A stretch of DNA of 64,000 bases from Streptomyces sp. HUAS CB01 (GCF_030406905.1 NZ_CP129137.1:6231501-6295500); one strand, 5' to 3'; positions 44,343 to 53,358 are shown, counted from the first letter of the stretch. Numbers and translations: made by a program. The notes: a model not told the origin generated them from the letters alone.

Positions 44343-44513
44343 TCATCCCTCCGGGTGCAGCAGCCCGCGCTCGTACGCCCTGACCAGGTGCTGCGGCACC
44401 CGGTGGGCGACGCCGTCCACGGTGACGGTCACCAGGCGGGGGGCGCTCGCCTTCCACTGTGCGCGGCGGTGCCGGGTGTTGCTGCGGGACGTCTTCCGCT
44501 TGGGAACGGCCAT
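44343..44513 (-). CDS. rpmF: Ribosomal protein bL32, zinc-independent paralogue
   Basis: A 56-aa protein from ATG 44513, six bases after GGAGGAC. The N-terminus [20 protein letters not shown] is that of L32. The C-terminal half, which in the usual form has four zinc-binding cysteines, here has none ([20 protein letters not shown]). Such cysteine-free paralogues replace the zinc form during zinc starvation and are normally repressed by Zur. A partial Zur-like palindrome sits upstream. Confidence 0.93.
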   Translation of the reverse strand: MAVPKRKTSRSNTRHRRAQWKASAPRLVTVTVDGVAHRVPQHLVRAYERGLLHPEG

Positions 44514-44565
44514 GGCGGTCCTCCTGGACAGGTGACGGAGGGGAGGGGAACGGTCGCCCACGCTA

Positions 44566-44590
44566 CATGAAAATGGATCCCATTACTAAA
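44566..44590. promoter_or_regulatory. Candidate Zur box upstream of rpmF
   Basis: CATGAAAATGGATCCCATTAC includes TGAAAATG, half of the streptomycete Zur consensus, and the 5-3-5 palindrome AATGG-ATC-CCATT (44572-44584). It lies about 55 bp upstream of the rpmF start. The second consensus half is poor. Confidence 0.5.
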
Positions 44591-44624
44591 CAGAGGTTCG
44601 GCGGGGCGGTGTGCGCGGGCCGGC

Positions 44625-45080
44625 TCAGCCGTCCACGGGGAGTCCCCGGGGTTCCTTGATCCGCTTCATGATGATCTGGGAGTTGACCTCGGTCACGCCG
44701 GTGAGCGCCGTCAGCTTCTCGATCCACAGCCGCTCGTAGGCGCGGAGATCGCTCACCGCGATACGCAGCAGGCACCCCGGGCTGCCGAACAGCCGGTACG
44801 CCTCGATGACGTCGGGGATGCCCTGGAGGGCCGCCTCGAAGGACTCGACCACCTCGCGGTCGCGCGCCACCTCGATGGAGACCAGCACCTCGAAGCCCCG
44901 GTCGACCGCGTCCGGATCGATGACCGCCCGGTAGCCCTGGATCACGCCGTCCTGCTCCAGCTGCCGGACGCGGCGCATGCAGGGGGACGGGGTGAGGCCG
45001 ACGCGCTGCGCCAGCTCCTGGTTGCTCAGCCGACCATCGTCCTGGAGCTCACGCAAGATTGCCCTGTCGATCTCATCCAT
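44625..45080 (-). CDS. Lrp/AsnC-family regulator
   Basis: A 151-aa protein from ATG 45080 (no strong ribosome site; upstream frame is non-coding in style). The N-terminal HTH (about 1-55) shows IDRAILRELQDDGRLSNQELAQRVGLTPSPCMRRVRQL-type sequence and the C-terminal RAM ligand domain (about 65-145) holds VLVSIEVARD, VIEAYRLFGSPGCLLRI and VTEVNSQIIMKRIKE. It is divergent from L-asparaginase and near aspartase, so it likely senses Asn, Asp or another amino acid and controls these genes. Confidence 0.92.
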   Translation of the reverse strand: MDEIDRAILRELQDDGRLSNQELAQRVGLTPSPCMRRVRQLEQDGVIQGYRAVIDPDAVDRGFEVLVSIEVARDREVVESFEAALQGIPDVIEAYRLFGSPGCLLRIAVSDLRAYERLWIEKLTALTGVTEVNSQIIMKRIKEPRGLPVDG

Positions 45081-45081
45081 G

Positions 45082-45160
45082 GCGCAATTATCCACCACCG
45101 TTACCGGGGATGTGGAGTCGAAGTGGCGATCAAATTGCGCACGACAACTTCTATGATTGC
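45082..45160. promoter_or_regulatory. Divergent regulator/asparaginase control region with Lrp-like sites
   Basis: GCGCAATT (45082-45089) faces its exact complement AATTGCGC (45133-45140), and a further GATTGC lies at about 45154. Repeated ATTGC half-sites spaced over several helical turns fit wrapping by Lrp/AsnC octamers. Confidence 0.5.
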
Positions 45161-45298
45161 GGGGACTGCTCCGGCCACCCCCGGAGTCAGCCATGGGGCG
45201 CTGCCCGGCCGGAGCCATGAGCGAGGCCGGGCCGCGTGCCCCGTCGGGAACAGCCGCCTCACTGCGGCACGACACGGCACGAAGGAGGAGCGGGCACT

Positions 45299-46405
45299 GT
45301 GGGACGCATCGTCGTCATCAGCACCGGAGGGACGATAGCCAGCCGGTGGCAGGGTTCCGGGTTCGCCGCCGACGCGAACGGCGGAGAGGTCATGGCCACC
45401 GCCCCGCTGCCGGACGGCGTCAGCGTCGAGGTCGTCGACCTCTTCAGCGTGAACAGCCCCCGCCTCACGACGCATCACCAGCTGACCCTCCTCCGCACGG
45501 TCCACGAGGTGCTCGCGGACCCCGGCGTCGACGGCATCGTCGTCACCCACGGCACGGACACCCTCGAGGAGTCCGCCTTCCTGGTGGACCTCCACCACGA
45601 CGACCCGCGGCCGGTGGTCTTCACCGGCGCGCAGCTCCCGCTCGGAGCGACGGACGGCGACGGGCCCGGCAACCTGCACGACGCCCTGCTGACCGCCGCG
45701 ACGACCCGTGGTCTGGGCGTCGTCATCGCCTTCGACGGGAAACTGCACCCGGCCCGCGGCACGGTCAAGACACAGACCCTCGCCCCCGACGCCTTCGCCG
45801 ACCCGTCCGCCGCCCGCCTCGGGAACATCGGCTTCGGCCGGGTCTCCGTCCTCCGCCCCCCGCGGCGCCCCGCCGCGCTACCGCTGCCCGCGGCGGTGGA
45901 CGCGACCCCGCGCGTCGACATGGTCATGCACCACTGCGACGCCGACGCCCTCCTGCTCAACGCCGCGCTGGACGCCGGGGCCCAGGGCATCGTCCTGGTG
46001 GCCACCGGGGCGGGGAACGCGACCCCGGAGATCGCCGAGGCCGTCGCCGCCGCCACCTCCCGCGGTGTGCTCGTCGCCCTGACCACCCGCGTCCAGGCCG
46101 GCCCGGTCACCGAGATCTACACGCACGGCGGTGCCGTCGATCTCGTGGCCGCGGGCGCGGTGCCGACCGGCACGCTCCGTGCCGGTCAGGCCCGGATCGC
46201 CGTGCTGAGCGCGCTGCTCGCCACCGCCGACCCGCAGGAGCGGGACCGGGTGCTGCGCCACGCGCTGGGCGAACCGGCGGCCGCCGACGCCCCGCCGGCG
46301 GACCTGGCGCGGGTCCAGCCCCCGCTCGCCCCCTCCTCGGCCCCCTCGTTCCAACCCGAACCCGCGCACCCGGACCCGGCCGCGCGCATCCCGGTGCGTC
46401 CGTAG
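45299..46405 (+). CDS. L-asparaginase
   Basis: A 368-aa protein from GTG 45299 after AAGGAGGAG. Both asparaginase signatures are present: IVVISTGGTIAS near the start (catalytic Thr) and GIVVTHGTDTLEE (about 80-92), plus VVFTGAQLPLGATDGDG. There is no signal peptide, so it is cytoplasmic. A Pro-rich tail of about 30 residues is extra. It converts asparagine to aspartate and ammonia, and the next gene, aspartase, removes the second amino group to give fumarate. Confidence 0.94.
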   Translation: MGRIVVISTGGTIASRWQGSGFAADANGGEVMATAPLPDGVSVEVVDLFSVNSPRLTTHHQLTLLRTVHEVLADPGVDGIVVTHGTDTLEESAFLVDLHHDDPRPVVFTGAQLPLGATDGDGPGNLHDALLTAATTRGLGVVIAFDGKLHPARGTVKTQTLAPDAFADPSAARLGNIGFGRVSVLRPPRRPAALPLPAAVDATPRVDMVMHHCDADALLLNAALDAGAQGIVLVATGAGNATPEIAEAVAAATSRGVLVALTTRVQAGPVTEIYTHGGAVDLVAAGAVPTGTLRAGQARIAVLSALLATADPQERDRVLRHALGEPAAADAPPADLARVQPPLAPSSAPSFQPEPAHPDPAARIPVRP

Positions 46406-46685
46406 CCGTCCGCCCTCGTCACCCCCGAACACGCTCCTTCCCGCCCCCGCCCGCAGTCCTCCGACGCCCGTCCGTCCGTCCGCTCCTTCCCGCTCCAGGC
46501 CCGCAGCGCCCTCCGCTCCCGCAGTCTCCGACCGCCGTCAGTCCGCACGCACCGTCCCGCTCCCCGCCCGTCCGCGGGCGTCGCCCCGCCCGTCCACGGG
46601 CCCGGGGCCGGACCGTCCACGGCCCGGTCCGCCGCGGGCCGGGCCCGTCGACCCCGCGTACACCGACACGAAAGTCCGCAGCGCC

Positions 46686-48170
46686 ATGCCCACGCACGAC
46701 CAGGCCCACCCCGACGACCCGCAGCACGGTTCCCACGGCGAGGCGCCCGGCGCGTTCCGCCGCGAGCACGACCTGCTCGGCGAACGCGACGTCCCCGCCG
46801 ACGCCTACTTCGGCATCCACACCCTGCGGGCCGTCGAGAACTTCCCCATCACCGGCACGGCCGTGTCGGCCTACCCGGACCTCGTGACCGCCCTCGCCTC
46901 GGTCAAGCAGGCCGCGGCGCTCGCCAATCGTGAACTCGGGCTCCTGGACGCCGTCAAGGCGGACGCGATCGTCGCCGCGTGCGAGGAGATACGGGCCGGG
47001 AAACTCCACCGCGAGTTCGTCGTCGACGTGATCCAGGGCGGCGCGGGCACCTCCACGAACATGAACGCCAACGAGGTCGTCGCCAACCGGGCCCTCGAAC
47101 TCCTCGGCCACCGCAAGGGCGACTACGCCCGGCTGCACCCGCTGGAGGACGTCAACGCGGGCCAGAGCACCAACGACGTCTACCCCACCGCGGTGAAGAT
47201 CGCCCTCGACCTCGCCGCCCAGCGGCTGCTGGAGGCCATGGAGGTGCTGCGCACGGCCTTCGACGCGAAGGCCGTGGAGTTCGCCGACGTCCTCAAGATG
47301 GGCCGTACGCAGCTCCAGGACGCGGTTCCCATGACCCTGGGCCAGGAGTTCGCCACGTACGCCGTCATGCTCGGCGAGGACCACAAGCGGCTCACCGAGG
47401 CCCGTGAGCTCATCCGGGAGATCAACCTCGGCGGTACGGCGATCGGCACCGGGCTCAACGCCCACCCCCGGTACGCGGCGCTGGCCGCCCGGAACCTGCG
47501 GGCCGTCACCGGGCTGCCCCTGACCGTGGCGGAGGACCTCGTCGAGGCCACCCAGGACGCCGGCGCGTTCGTCCAGCTGTCCGGCGTCCTCAAGCGGATC
47601 GCCGTCAAGCTCTCCAAGACCTGCAACGACCTGCGGCTGCTGTCCTGCGGTCCGCGCGCCGGCTTCGCCGAGATCAACCTCCCGCCGGTGCAGGCCGGTT
47701 CGAGCATCATGCCCGGCAAGGTGAACCCCGTGGTGCCCGAGGTCGTCAACCAGATCGCCTTCGAGGTCATCGGCAACGACATGGCCGTGACCATGGCCGC
47801 CGAGGCGGGACAGCTCCAGCTGAACGCCTTCGAGCCGGTGATCGCGCACAGTCTGCTCAAGAGCCTGACCCATCTGCGGGCCGGCTGCCTGACGCTGGCC
47901 GAGCGCTGTGTCACGGGCATCACCGCCAACCGGGACCACCTCGCGGCCCTCGTGACCCGCTCCATCGGCCTCGCGACCGCGCTCAACCCGCACATCGGCT
48001 ACGAACAGGCCACCGCAGTCGCCCAGGAGGCGCTGAGCTCGGGCCGCAGTGTGCACGAACTCGTCCTCGCCAGGGGGCTGCTGACGGAGGAACAGCTGCG
48101 GTGCATCCTGCTCCCCGACAACCTGGCCCGCCCGCACGGCCGTCAGCCGGTCCGGGACGCCGGCTTCTGA
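46686..48170 (+). CDS. aspA: Aspartate ammonia-lyase
   Basis: A 494-aa member of the fumarase/aspartase superfamily with GAGTSTNMNANEVVANRA, HPLEDVNAGQSTNDVYPTA, KMGRTQLQDAVPMTLGQEF and the signature GSSIMPGKVNPVVPE. Aspartase rather than fumarase is favoured by the start EHDLLGERDVPADAYFGIHT and by the asparaginase neighbour. It deaminates aspartate to fumarate, letting the cell use asparagine as nitrogen and carbon. The 280-bp spacer before it is repetitive (CCGTCCGT words) with no gene. Confidence 0.93.
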   Translation: MPTHDQAHPDDPQHGSHGEAPGAFRREHDLLGERDVPADAYFGIHTLRAVENFPITGTAVSAYPDLVTALASVKQAAALANRELGLLDAVKADAIVAACEEIRAGKLHREFVVDVIQGGAGTSTNMNANEVVANRALELLGHRKGDYARLHPLEDVNAGQSTNDVYPTAVKIALDLAAQRLLEAMEVLRTAFDAKAVEFADVLKMGRTQLQDAVPMTLGQEFATYAVMLGEDHKRLTEARELIREINLGGTAIGTGLNAHPRYAALAARNLRAVTGLPLTVAEDLVEATQDAGAFVQLSGVLKRIAVKLSKTCNDLRLLSCGPRAGFAEINLPPVQAGSSIMPGKVNPVVPEVVNQIAFEVIGNDMAVTMAAEAGQLQLNAFEPVIAHSLLKSLTHLRAGCLTLAERCVTGITANRDHLAALVTRSIGLATALNPHIGYEQATAVAQEALSSGRSVHELVLARGLLTEEQLRCILLPDNLARPHGRQPVRDAGF

Positions 48171-48500
48171 GGCCGCGTCAGCCGGGCCCGTGACTCCTCG
48201 TCGACGGGAACGTACGAGACCGTCCGGGGGCCGCTGCCCGGACCGAGCGACGGATCCGCGTGGTCGAGTCGGCACGCCGACGTGGGCGTTGCGGATCTGC
48301 TTGCGCTTGCTCCGCACGGACACCGCCTCGTGCCGGTCCCACGCATCGCGGAACTCGGGGGGAGGCCGACTGCAGCCGCTTCAGCGGCACCTTCCACGCG
48401 GGCTCGGCCGGATGCCCGGCCATCGAGGCGCGCAACTTCGCGGTCACGGTCCGGCCGGTCTCCTCCAGGTCCACGACGGACGCGCGCCACTGCCCGTTCG
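48143..48500 (-). pseudogene. Frameshifted remnant of an MmyB-like HTH regulator (C-terminal domain)
   Basis: Read on the minus strand, three frames must be joined. Frame one gives NGQWRASVVDLEETGRTV and AEPAWKVPLKRLQSAS (48500 to about 48362). Frame two gives EFRDAWDRHEAVSVRSKRKQ and IRNAHVGV (about 48357-48270). Frame three gives RLDHADPSLGPGSGPRTVSY and VPVDEESRARLT (to about 48176). The joined protein resembles the MmyB-like ligand domain at the C-terminus of streptomycete XRE regulators. The first shift is at a run of six C (48357-48362), the second near 48270. The HTH part is absent. Confidence 0.65.
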
Positions 48501-48612
48501 TGCAGAGGGGGGAGCCGGGGGCGGCCTGTCCGTGCGTGCCGGGGAAAGCGCCGGGGCGGCCTGTCCGTATGCGCCGGTGGGAGGGCCAGCCAGGCCCGCC
48601 CGCCCGTGTCCG

Positions 48613-49293
48613 TCAGTCGCCGCGCCAGATGTTGTCGAACGCGGCCTGTTCGACGGAGCGTCGCTGCCGGATGGCCTCCAGCTGCGTCAGGGCGTCGAGG
48701 ACGGCCGCCAGTACGGTGTCCACGTCGTCGGAGACGCCCGGGGAGTCGCCGGGGCCCGCCCCGGCCTCCCCGGTCCCGCCCTCGCCCTCGCCCTCGTCCT
48801 CCCGTCCCGCCCCGTCCTGACCGCCGGGCGCGCCGTCGCCGCGGAGCCCCACGGCGGACGCGAGGGCGGCCAGCACGGGTTCGTCCGAGGCGAGACGTTC
48901 GGCCGCCGCTCGCCGTTCCGGTGAATCGGCCGGTACGTCGCGACCGGCCCGGAAGGACAGCCCGCGGCGGCGTTGCCGGCCGAACAGCCCGTCCGCCTCG
49001 AGCGCGGCCAGGTACGCCGCGGACAGGCCCTGGCCCCTGCGCCAGAGCCAGTCGCCGACGCGTTCGTACGGCGCGTCGCGGTCCAGTGACGCCACGGCCT
49101 GGTCCAGCAGCGGATCGCCCGTGGCCGGGCCGAGGCCGGGCACGATGCGGTCGCCGTCCAGGGTGACGGCATCGGCGGCGAGCAGGTCGACGACCTCCGC
49201 GCCCGCGAGCGCGAGGGACAGATCGCCCTGTTCGACGGGGCGGCTCGATGCCGCCTCCATGGCGATGATCATCAGGTCCCGTGAAGTGGTCAT
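48613..49293 (-). CDS. GPP34 (GOLPH3/VPS74-like) family protein
   Basis: A 226-aa protein. It opens MTTSRDLMIIAMEAASSRPVEQGDLSLALAGAEVVDL-like, the typical start of bacterial GPP34 proteins, followed by the core WLWRRGQGLSAAYLAALEADGL and a C-terminal helix DTVLAAVLDALTQLEAIRQRR. An acidic Gly/Glu-rich insert (about 155-185) is low complexity. The eukaryotic relatives bind phosphoinositides; the bacterial role is unknown, although Streptomyces encode many copies. Confidence 0.88.
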   Translation of the reverse strand: MTTSRDLMIIAMEAASSRPVEQGDLSLALAGAEVVDLLAADAVTLDGDRIVPGLGPATGDPLLDQAVASLDRDAPYERVGDWLWRRGQGLSAAYLAALEADGLFGRQRRRGLSFRAGRDVPADSPERRAAAERLASDEPVLAALASAVGLRGDGAPGGQDGAGREDEGEGEGGTGEAGAGPGDSPGVSDDVDTVLAAVLDALTQLEAIRQRRSVEQAAFDNIWRGD

Positions 49294-49412
49294 GGATCAC
49301 GTCCGCCTCGAGAGGGTGCCGGGGAAGCGGCGGCCGGTGCCGTCGCCACCGGCGGGCGACGGGGGCGGCCGCGCACCCCCGGAGGGTTGCCGGGCCGGCG
49401 GGCGTCGACCGG

Positions 49413-50438
49413 TCAGCCGGTGGTCAGGACCATCCGGAAGCGGGCGCCGCCCGACAGCATCTTCTGGTACGCCTCCTCCGCCCGACTCAGCGGCACGGTC
49501 TCGATCGTCGGGCGGATCCCGTGCAGGGCGCTGAACTCCATGGTGTCCTGCACGTCCTGCGCGGTACCGGATGGGTGGCCCCGGACGACCCGGCCGCTCA
49601 ACAGCAACTGCACCGGATTGATCCCGAGCGCTTCGGGAACGGCCCCGATCACCACCAGTTCGCCGCGGGGCGACAGCCCGTCCACGGTGGCCGTGATGGC
49701 CGCGGAGTTGGAGGCGGTGGCGAGGACGACCTTGGCGCCGCCGAGGGACTGCAGGGCGTCCGCGACGGACGTGCCGGCGGTGCTGTCGACGTAGTGGTGG
49801 GCGCCGAGTTGTTTGGAGAAGTCGGCCTTGTCCGCCCCGCGGGCGATGGCGACCGTCTCGAACCCCATCGCGACCGCGTACTTCACCGCGAGGTGGCCGA
49901 GACCGCCGATGCCGAGCACGGCGACCAGGTCGCCCGGCAGTGCGGGGCTGCGCCGCAGCCCGTTGTACGTGGTCACTCCCGCGCAGGCCATGGGCCCCGC
50001 GTCGGCGGCCGTCAGCGAGTCGGGGATCCGGGCCAGGGCGTCGACCGGCGCGATGACGGACTCGGCGAACCCGCCGTCGTAGGCCCAGCCGGGCACCTTG
50101 AGGTTCTCGCACACGATGAAGTCGCCCTGGCGGCAAGGGGTGCAGTGGCCGCAGCTGCCGCCGAACCACCCCACGGCCACCCGGTCGCCGATCTGCCAGC
50201 CCCAGTCCTCGATGCCCTCACCCAGGGCCTCGATGCGCCCCGCGATCTCGTGCCCGGGGACCTCCGGGAAGGTGACACCCGGCAGTGCGGCCGTCACGAA
50301 GAAGGCGTCGCTGTGGCAGATGCCGCAGGCTTCGACGGCGATCCGTACGTGACGAGGGCCCGGCTGCGGCACCTCACGCTCGACGATTTCGAACGGGCCA
50401 CCGGCGGCGGCTACCTGTGCGACTCGGTACGTACTCAT
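49413..50438 (-). CDS. Zinc-dependent alcohol dehydrogenase
   Basis: A 341-aa medium-chain dehydrogenase from ATG 50438, after GGGAGAG. Catalytic zinc ligands are in CGICHSD and PGHEIAGRI. Structural zinc cysteines are in GSCGHCTPCRQGDFIVC. The NAD(P)-binding Rossmann motif is VLGIGGLGHLAVKYA. It resembles broad-range AdhA-type enzymes that oxidise alcohols or reduce aldehydes. It appears monocistronic. Confidence 0.93.
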   Translation of the reverse strand: MSTYRVAQVAAAGGPFEIVEREVPQPGPRHVRIAVEACGICHSDAFFVTAALPGVTFPEVPGHEIAGRIEALGEGIEDWGWQIGDRVAVGWFGGSCGHCTPCRQGDFIVCENLKVPGWAYDGGFAESVIAPVDALARIPDSLTAADAGPMACAGVTTYNGLRRSPALPGDLVAVLGIGGLGHLAVKYAVAMGFETVAIARGADKADFSKQLGAHHYVDSTAGTSVADALQSLGGAKVVLATASNSAAITATVDGLSPRGELVVIGAVPEALGINPVQLLLSGRVVRGHPSGTAQDVQDTMEFSALHGIRPTIETVPLSRAEEAYQKMLSGGARFRMVLTTG

Positions 50439-50682
50439 CCGGATCTCTCCCAGGACAGCTCGGACGGCCCCCACAATCCAGCAGACCAGCTCCGGCCCGA
50501 TCCCGCGCGCCGAGGCGGAACGGGGCAGGCGGGGCGCGCCGCGCCCGCTCGCCGGGGCCTCTCGAAAGGATCTCCGGCCGGGCGCGCTCGCCGGGTCTCC
50601 TCGACGGGACGCGCAAACCGGTGCAGCGCGAGAGGCCGGGCGGTGCAGGGCGAGCGGCCCCGGGCGCCGGGCGCCGGTCTTC

Positions 50683-51084
50683 TCAGCCCTCTCCGGTCTC
50701 GCCGGTCACGGACCCCTGCGGCGCCTGTGCCTGCCGGTGCTGCCGCGCCGGCGGTGCCGTCAGATGGTCGAGGGTGCAGGTGAGCACGAGCAGTCGTTCC
50801 AGGAAGAAGGGCCTGCGGTCGAGATGGAGCCGGGTGCCGGCCTCGGCGGCACGACGGTGGACCATCAGCAGGGCGGACAGCCCCATGGAGTCGCAGAGAG
50901 TGAGCCGGCCGAAGTCGAGACGGAGGTCGGTGAGCGCGGGCCGCCGGGCGAGAACGCGCTCCGCGCCGCTCGTCAGCTCACCCGCCGACTGGTGGTCCAG
51001 CGCGCCCGACACCAGGAACCGGAGGGTCCGCGGACCGGCCGCCCTGACGGTGAGGGCGAACGGGGGTGGGGGGAGGGAGGTCAT
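50683..51084 (-). CDS. STAS-domain anti-sigma factor antagonist
   Basis: A 133-aa protein from ATG 51084. The STAS fold is visible as TLRFLVSGALDHQSAGEL, LTDLRLDFGRLTLCDSMGLSAL (the Ser in CDSMG is the usual phosphorylation site) and the helix RRAAEAGTRLHL. A Gln/Ala-rich tail follows. Such proteins bind an anti-sigma kinase in their unphosphorylated form and free a sigma factor. Two HATPase-type kinases lie next on the same strand, at 51275 and 52936. Confidence 0.88.
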   Translation of the reverse strand: MTSLPPPPFALTVRAAGPRTLRFLVSGALDHQSAGELTSGAERVLARRPALTDLRLDFGRLTLCDSMGLSALLMVHRRAAEAGTRLHLDRRPFFLERLLVLTCTLDHLTAPPARQHRQAQAPQGSVTGETGEG

Positions 51085-51274
51085 GCGGGGCTTTCCGGGG
51101 CCTTGGTGCGGTCGGGGAGGGATCTCGAGGGTGTCGGCGTCGTCGGCGGCGCACCGAGCGGTCGGGTCGCCCACGGGGAGTCCCCCGTGCTGACGCGCCC
51201 GTCCGCACCACCCTTCCCCAGCGGGGCTTTCCTGTGCAACCGCCGTCATACGTCGCACATCAGCCTGAATTCCG

Positions 51275-51715
51275 TCAGGCGGGGGAGCGCGGAGCGAGGG
51301 GGACCAGGACCCTGATCGTCTTCCCCCCGCGCAGCGGGGTGATGTGGATCCGGCTGGCGAGCCGTTGGACGAGCGGCCAGCCGTAGCCCCCCACGGGGAA
51401 CGGCTGCCCCTCCGGGCGGAGTCGCACGACGGGCGGGGCCGGGTTGCGGTCCCGCACCGTCAGCACCAGCCCCTCGCCGGTCACCCGTGCCGCGAAACCG
51501 GTGACGCCGCCGCCGTGCCGGATCGCGTTCGTCACCAGCTCCGAGGTGACCAGCAGAGCGTCCGTCAGCGCCACGGCAGGAGGCCGGTGCCGGGGCGTGC
51601 CCCGGAAGTGGTCCTCCAGCAGCCGTTCGACCCGGTCCCGGGCGGCGGCCGCGCTCGTCGGCACCGACGGCCGCGAAGGCTGGTGCCGCTCCCCGGCCAC
51701 ATCGCCTGACAGCAT
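51275..51715 (-). CDS. ATP-binding anti-sigma-type regulator (HATPase_c)
   Basis: A 146-aa protein from ATG 51715, close after GGGGGTG. It has the GHKL N-box LLVTSELVTNAIRHGGG, the region VRDRNPAPPVV, and the G-box GGYGWPLVQRLASRI. This is the RsbW/SpoIIAB-like serine kinase group, very common in Streptomyces. It probably phosphorylates the adjacent STAS protein and/or sequesters a sigma factor. Confidence 0.9.
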   Translation of the reverse strand: MLSGDVAGERHQPSRPSVPTSAAAARDRVERLLEDHFRGTPRHRPPAVALTDALLVTSELVTNAIRHGGGVTGFAARVTGEGLVLTVRDRNPAPPVVRLRPEGQPFPVGGYGWPLVQRLASRIHITPLRGGKTIRVLVPLAPRSPA

Positions 51716-52135
51716 GTTCACCCCCGCGCAATTCTTCCTTCGCGAACGCCGCTTACCCAGAAGGATGCCTTCTTCACCCACCGGACGAAGGGTGTTCGCG
51801 CGGGGTCGTCCGGCCCGGGCGGTTCCCGGAGCCGTGACGCCCGGCCCGGCGGCACCGGATGCCAGCCGGGCGGGAACGGCGCGGCCCCTGGTCGGGGACG
51901 CGCCGCCCCGGTGTCGGCCGCCCGCCTGACGACCGTCCTCGACGGATCGCGTCGGTTCGGCGGACCCCGCCGTTGCGCGGGCCGTGCGGGCCGGTGGACC
52001 TCATGGTGCGCTGCTCCCGCGCTCGACGTGACGCCGCGTGGTCCTGCGGTGCGCGTGGACCGTGACGGCCGCGCGGAACCCCGGGGATGTGCGCGGCCGT
52101 CGAGTGGCGCACGGCCTCGCGACGGCGCGCGGCCC
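51716..52135. other. Gene-free spacer
   Basis: A 420-bp stretch between the first HATPase gene and the leftward membrane protein. The minus strand shows GGGTAA (51753-51758) about 38 bp before the HATPase start, which could be a -10 of a SigB-like promoter, but no convincing -35 accompanies it. No gene is seen. Confidence 0.35.
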
Positions 52136-52675
52136 TCACGGATGGAGGGTGGCCGAGCGCTGCGGTGGAACGCGCCGGCCCGGCACGGCCCTTCGCTGCG
52201 AGACCGGTGCGACGTCGGGAACGCGGGGCGCCGCGGCCACCAGTTCCGCGAGCAGTGAACGGCCGGCGAGCATCGCCTGCCGCAGGCTCTCGACGTCCGC
52301 GGTCCCGGCGGCCGCCTGCTCGGAGGCGCTGCGCAGCCGACGGGCCGCGTCGGCGTGAGCGGGGAAGAGCACGGCCAGGGCACGCGTACGGAGTTCGGGT
52401 GAGGCGTCAGGAAGCCCGCGCGCCGTGGCGACCGTGTTCAGCAGCTCATCGGCCCTGATGGTGGCCTCGCCGGGCGACTCCACGAACTGCCCGGAGATCA
52501 CGGCCCATTGGGCCAGGTACTGCTCGGCCTCACTCCGGCTCATGGGCTCCAGGCGCGGCCGGAAGGGCCGGCGACGGAAACGGCCGGGGTGTGTGCGCCG
52601 CACGGGCCGTGCCATGACGAGTGCGAGGATCATGGCGGCGGCCACCCCGAGGATGGCAAGCGCACCGATCGACAT
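52136..52675 (-). CDS. Membrane-anchored hypothetical protein
   Basis: A 179-aa protein. One N-terminal membrane helix (about 3-22, IGALAILGVAAAMILALVMA), then a basic stretch (RPVRRTHPGRFRRRPFRPR) that would face the cytosol, then a soluble helical domain with MSRSEAEQYLAQWAVISGQF and EATIRADELLNTVATARG. I recognise this as a recurrent streptomycete protein of unknown function. A possible SigB-type promoter lies upstream, in keeping with the surrounding sigma-control genes. Confidence 0.75.
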   Translation of the reverse strand: MSIGALAILGVAAAMILALVMARPVRRTHPGRFRRRPFRPRLEPMSRSEAEQYLAQWAVISGQFVESPGEATIRADELLNTVATARGLPDASPELRTRALAVLFPAHADAARRLRSASEQAAAGTADVESLRQAMLAGRSLLAELVAAAPRVPDVAPVSQRRAVPGRRVPPQRSATLHP

Positions 52676-52750
52676 GACGTCCTCCTCTGCGGGGTTCGGG
52701 GATCTGCCGGTAAGGGATCCATCTCTCTCGGTGATCGTGTGCTACTGAGC

Positions 52751-52775
52751 GTTACCGTCATCGCTGCGGGTAAAC
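52751..52775 (-). promoter_or_regulatory. Possible SigB-type promoter
   Basis: On the minus strand GTTT (52775-52772) is followed after 14 bases by CGGTAA (52757-52752), close to the GTTT-N14-16-GGGTAY pattern of stress sigma factors. It is about 75 bp upstream of the membrane-anchored hypothetical gene. Confidence 0.35.
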
Positions 52776-52935
52776 CTCCGCTCCGCGACGGGTGTTCGGA
52801 GCGGAGGTCACGCGAAGCGACGCCGGGCCCCCGCGCAGCCCGGCACGGCCCCCGGGCAGGCCGTCCGGTGCGCGCCGGAGCGAGCAGCGGACGCACCGCG
52901 CCGGGTACGGCGCGGCGTCCGGCGGTACGAGCGCC

Positions 52936-53358
52936 TCAGGCGAGGGAGATGAGTACGCTGACGCGCTTGCCCCCGTGCGCCTCGGGGATGATCGTGACGC
53001 TCCGCGCCAGTCTGCGGATCACGCGCCAGCCGTGGCCGCCGACCCGCAGTCTGCCGCTGCCGTCCCCGAGGGAGGGGAGCTCGGGGAGCCGGTCGCTGCG
53101 GTCGCCCACGCTCACCCGGCAGCCCTCGTCGGTCAGCTCGACGTCGAAACTCGTCATGCCGCCACCGTGCCGGAGGGCGTTCGTCACGAGTTCGGACGTC
53201 ACGAGCAGGGCATCGCCGACCACGTTCGGGTCGGAAGCACCGCGGGCGGGCAGCAGCCACTCCCGCAGCAACGTCTCCACCTTGGTCCGCGCCTGTGAAG
53301 GGGTGCGCGGCATCACGGATTCCGGACGGGTCGGCCCGGTCAGTTCATCAGCAGACAT
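52936..53358 (-). CDS. ATP-binding anti-sigma-type regulator (HATPase_c), second copy
   Basis: A 140-aa protein from ATG 53358, eight bases after AAGGAG. It shows LLVTSELVTNALRHGGG, VGDRSDRLPELPS and VGGHGWRVIRRLARSV, very close in layout to the copy at 51275, so the two are paralogues. It likely belongs to the same partner-switching network as the STAS protein nearby. Confidence 0.9.
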   Translation of the reverse strand: MSADELTGPTRPESVMPRTPSQARTKVETLLREWLLPARGASDPNVVGDALLVTSELVTNALRHGGGMTSFDVELTDEGCRVSVGDRSDRLPELPSLGDGSGRLRVGGHGWRVIRRLARSVTIIPEAHGGKRVSVLISLA

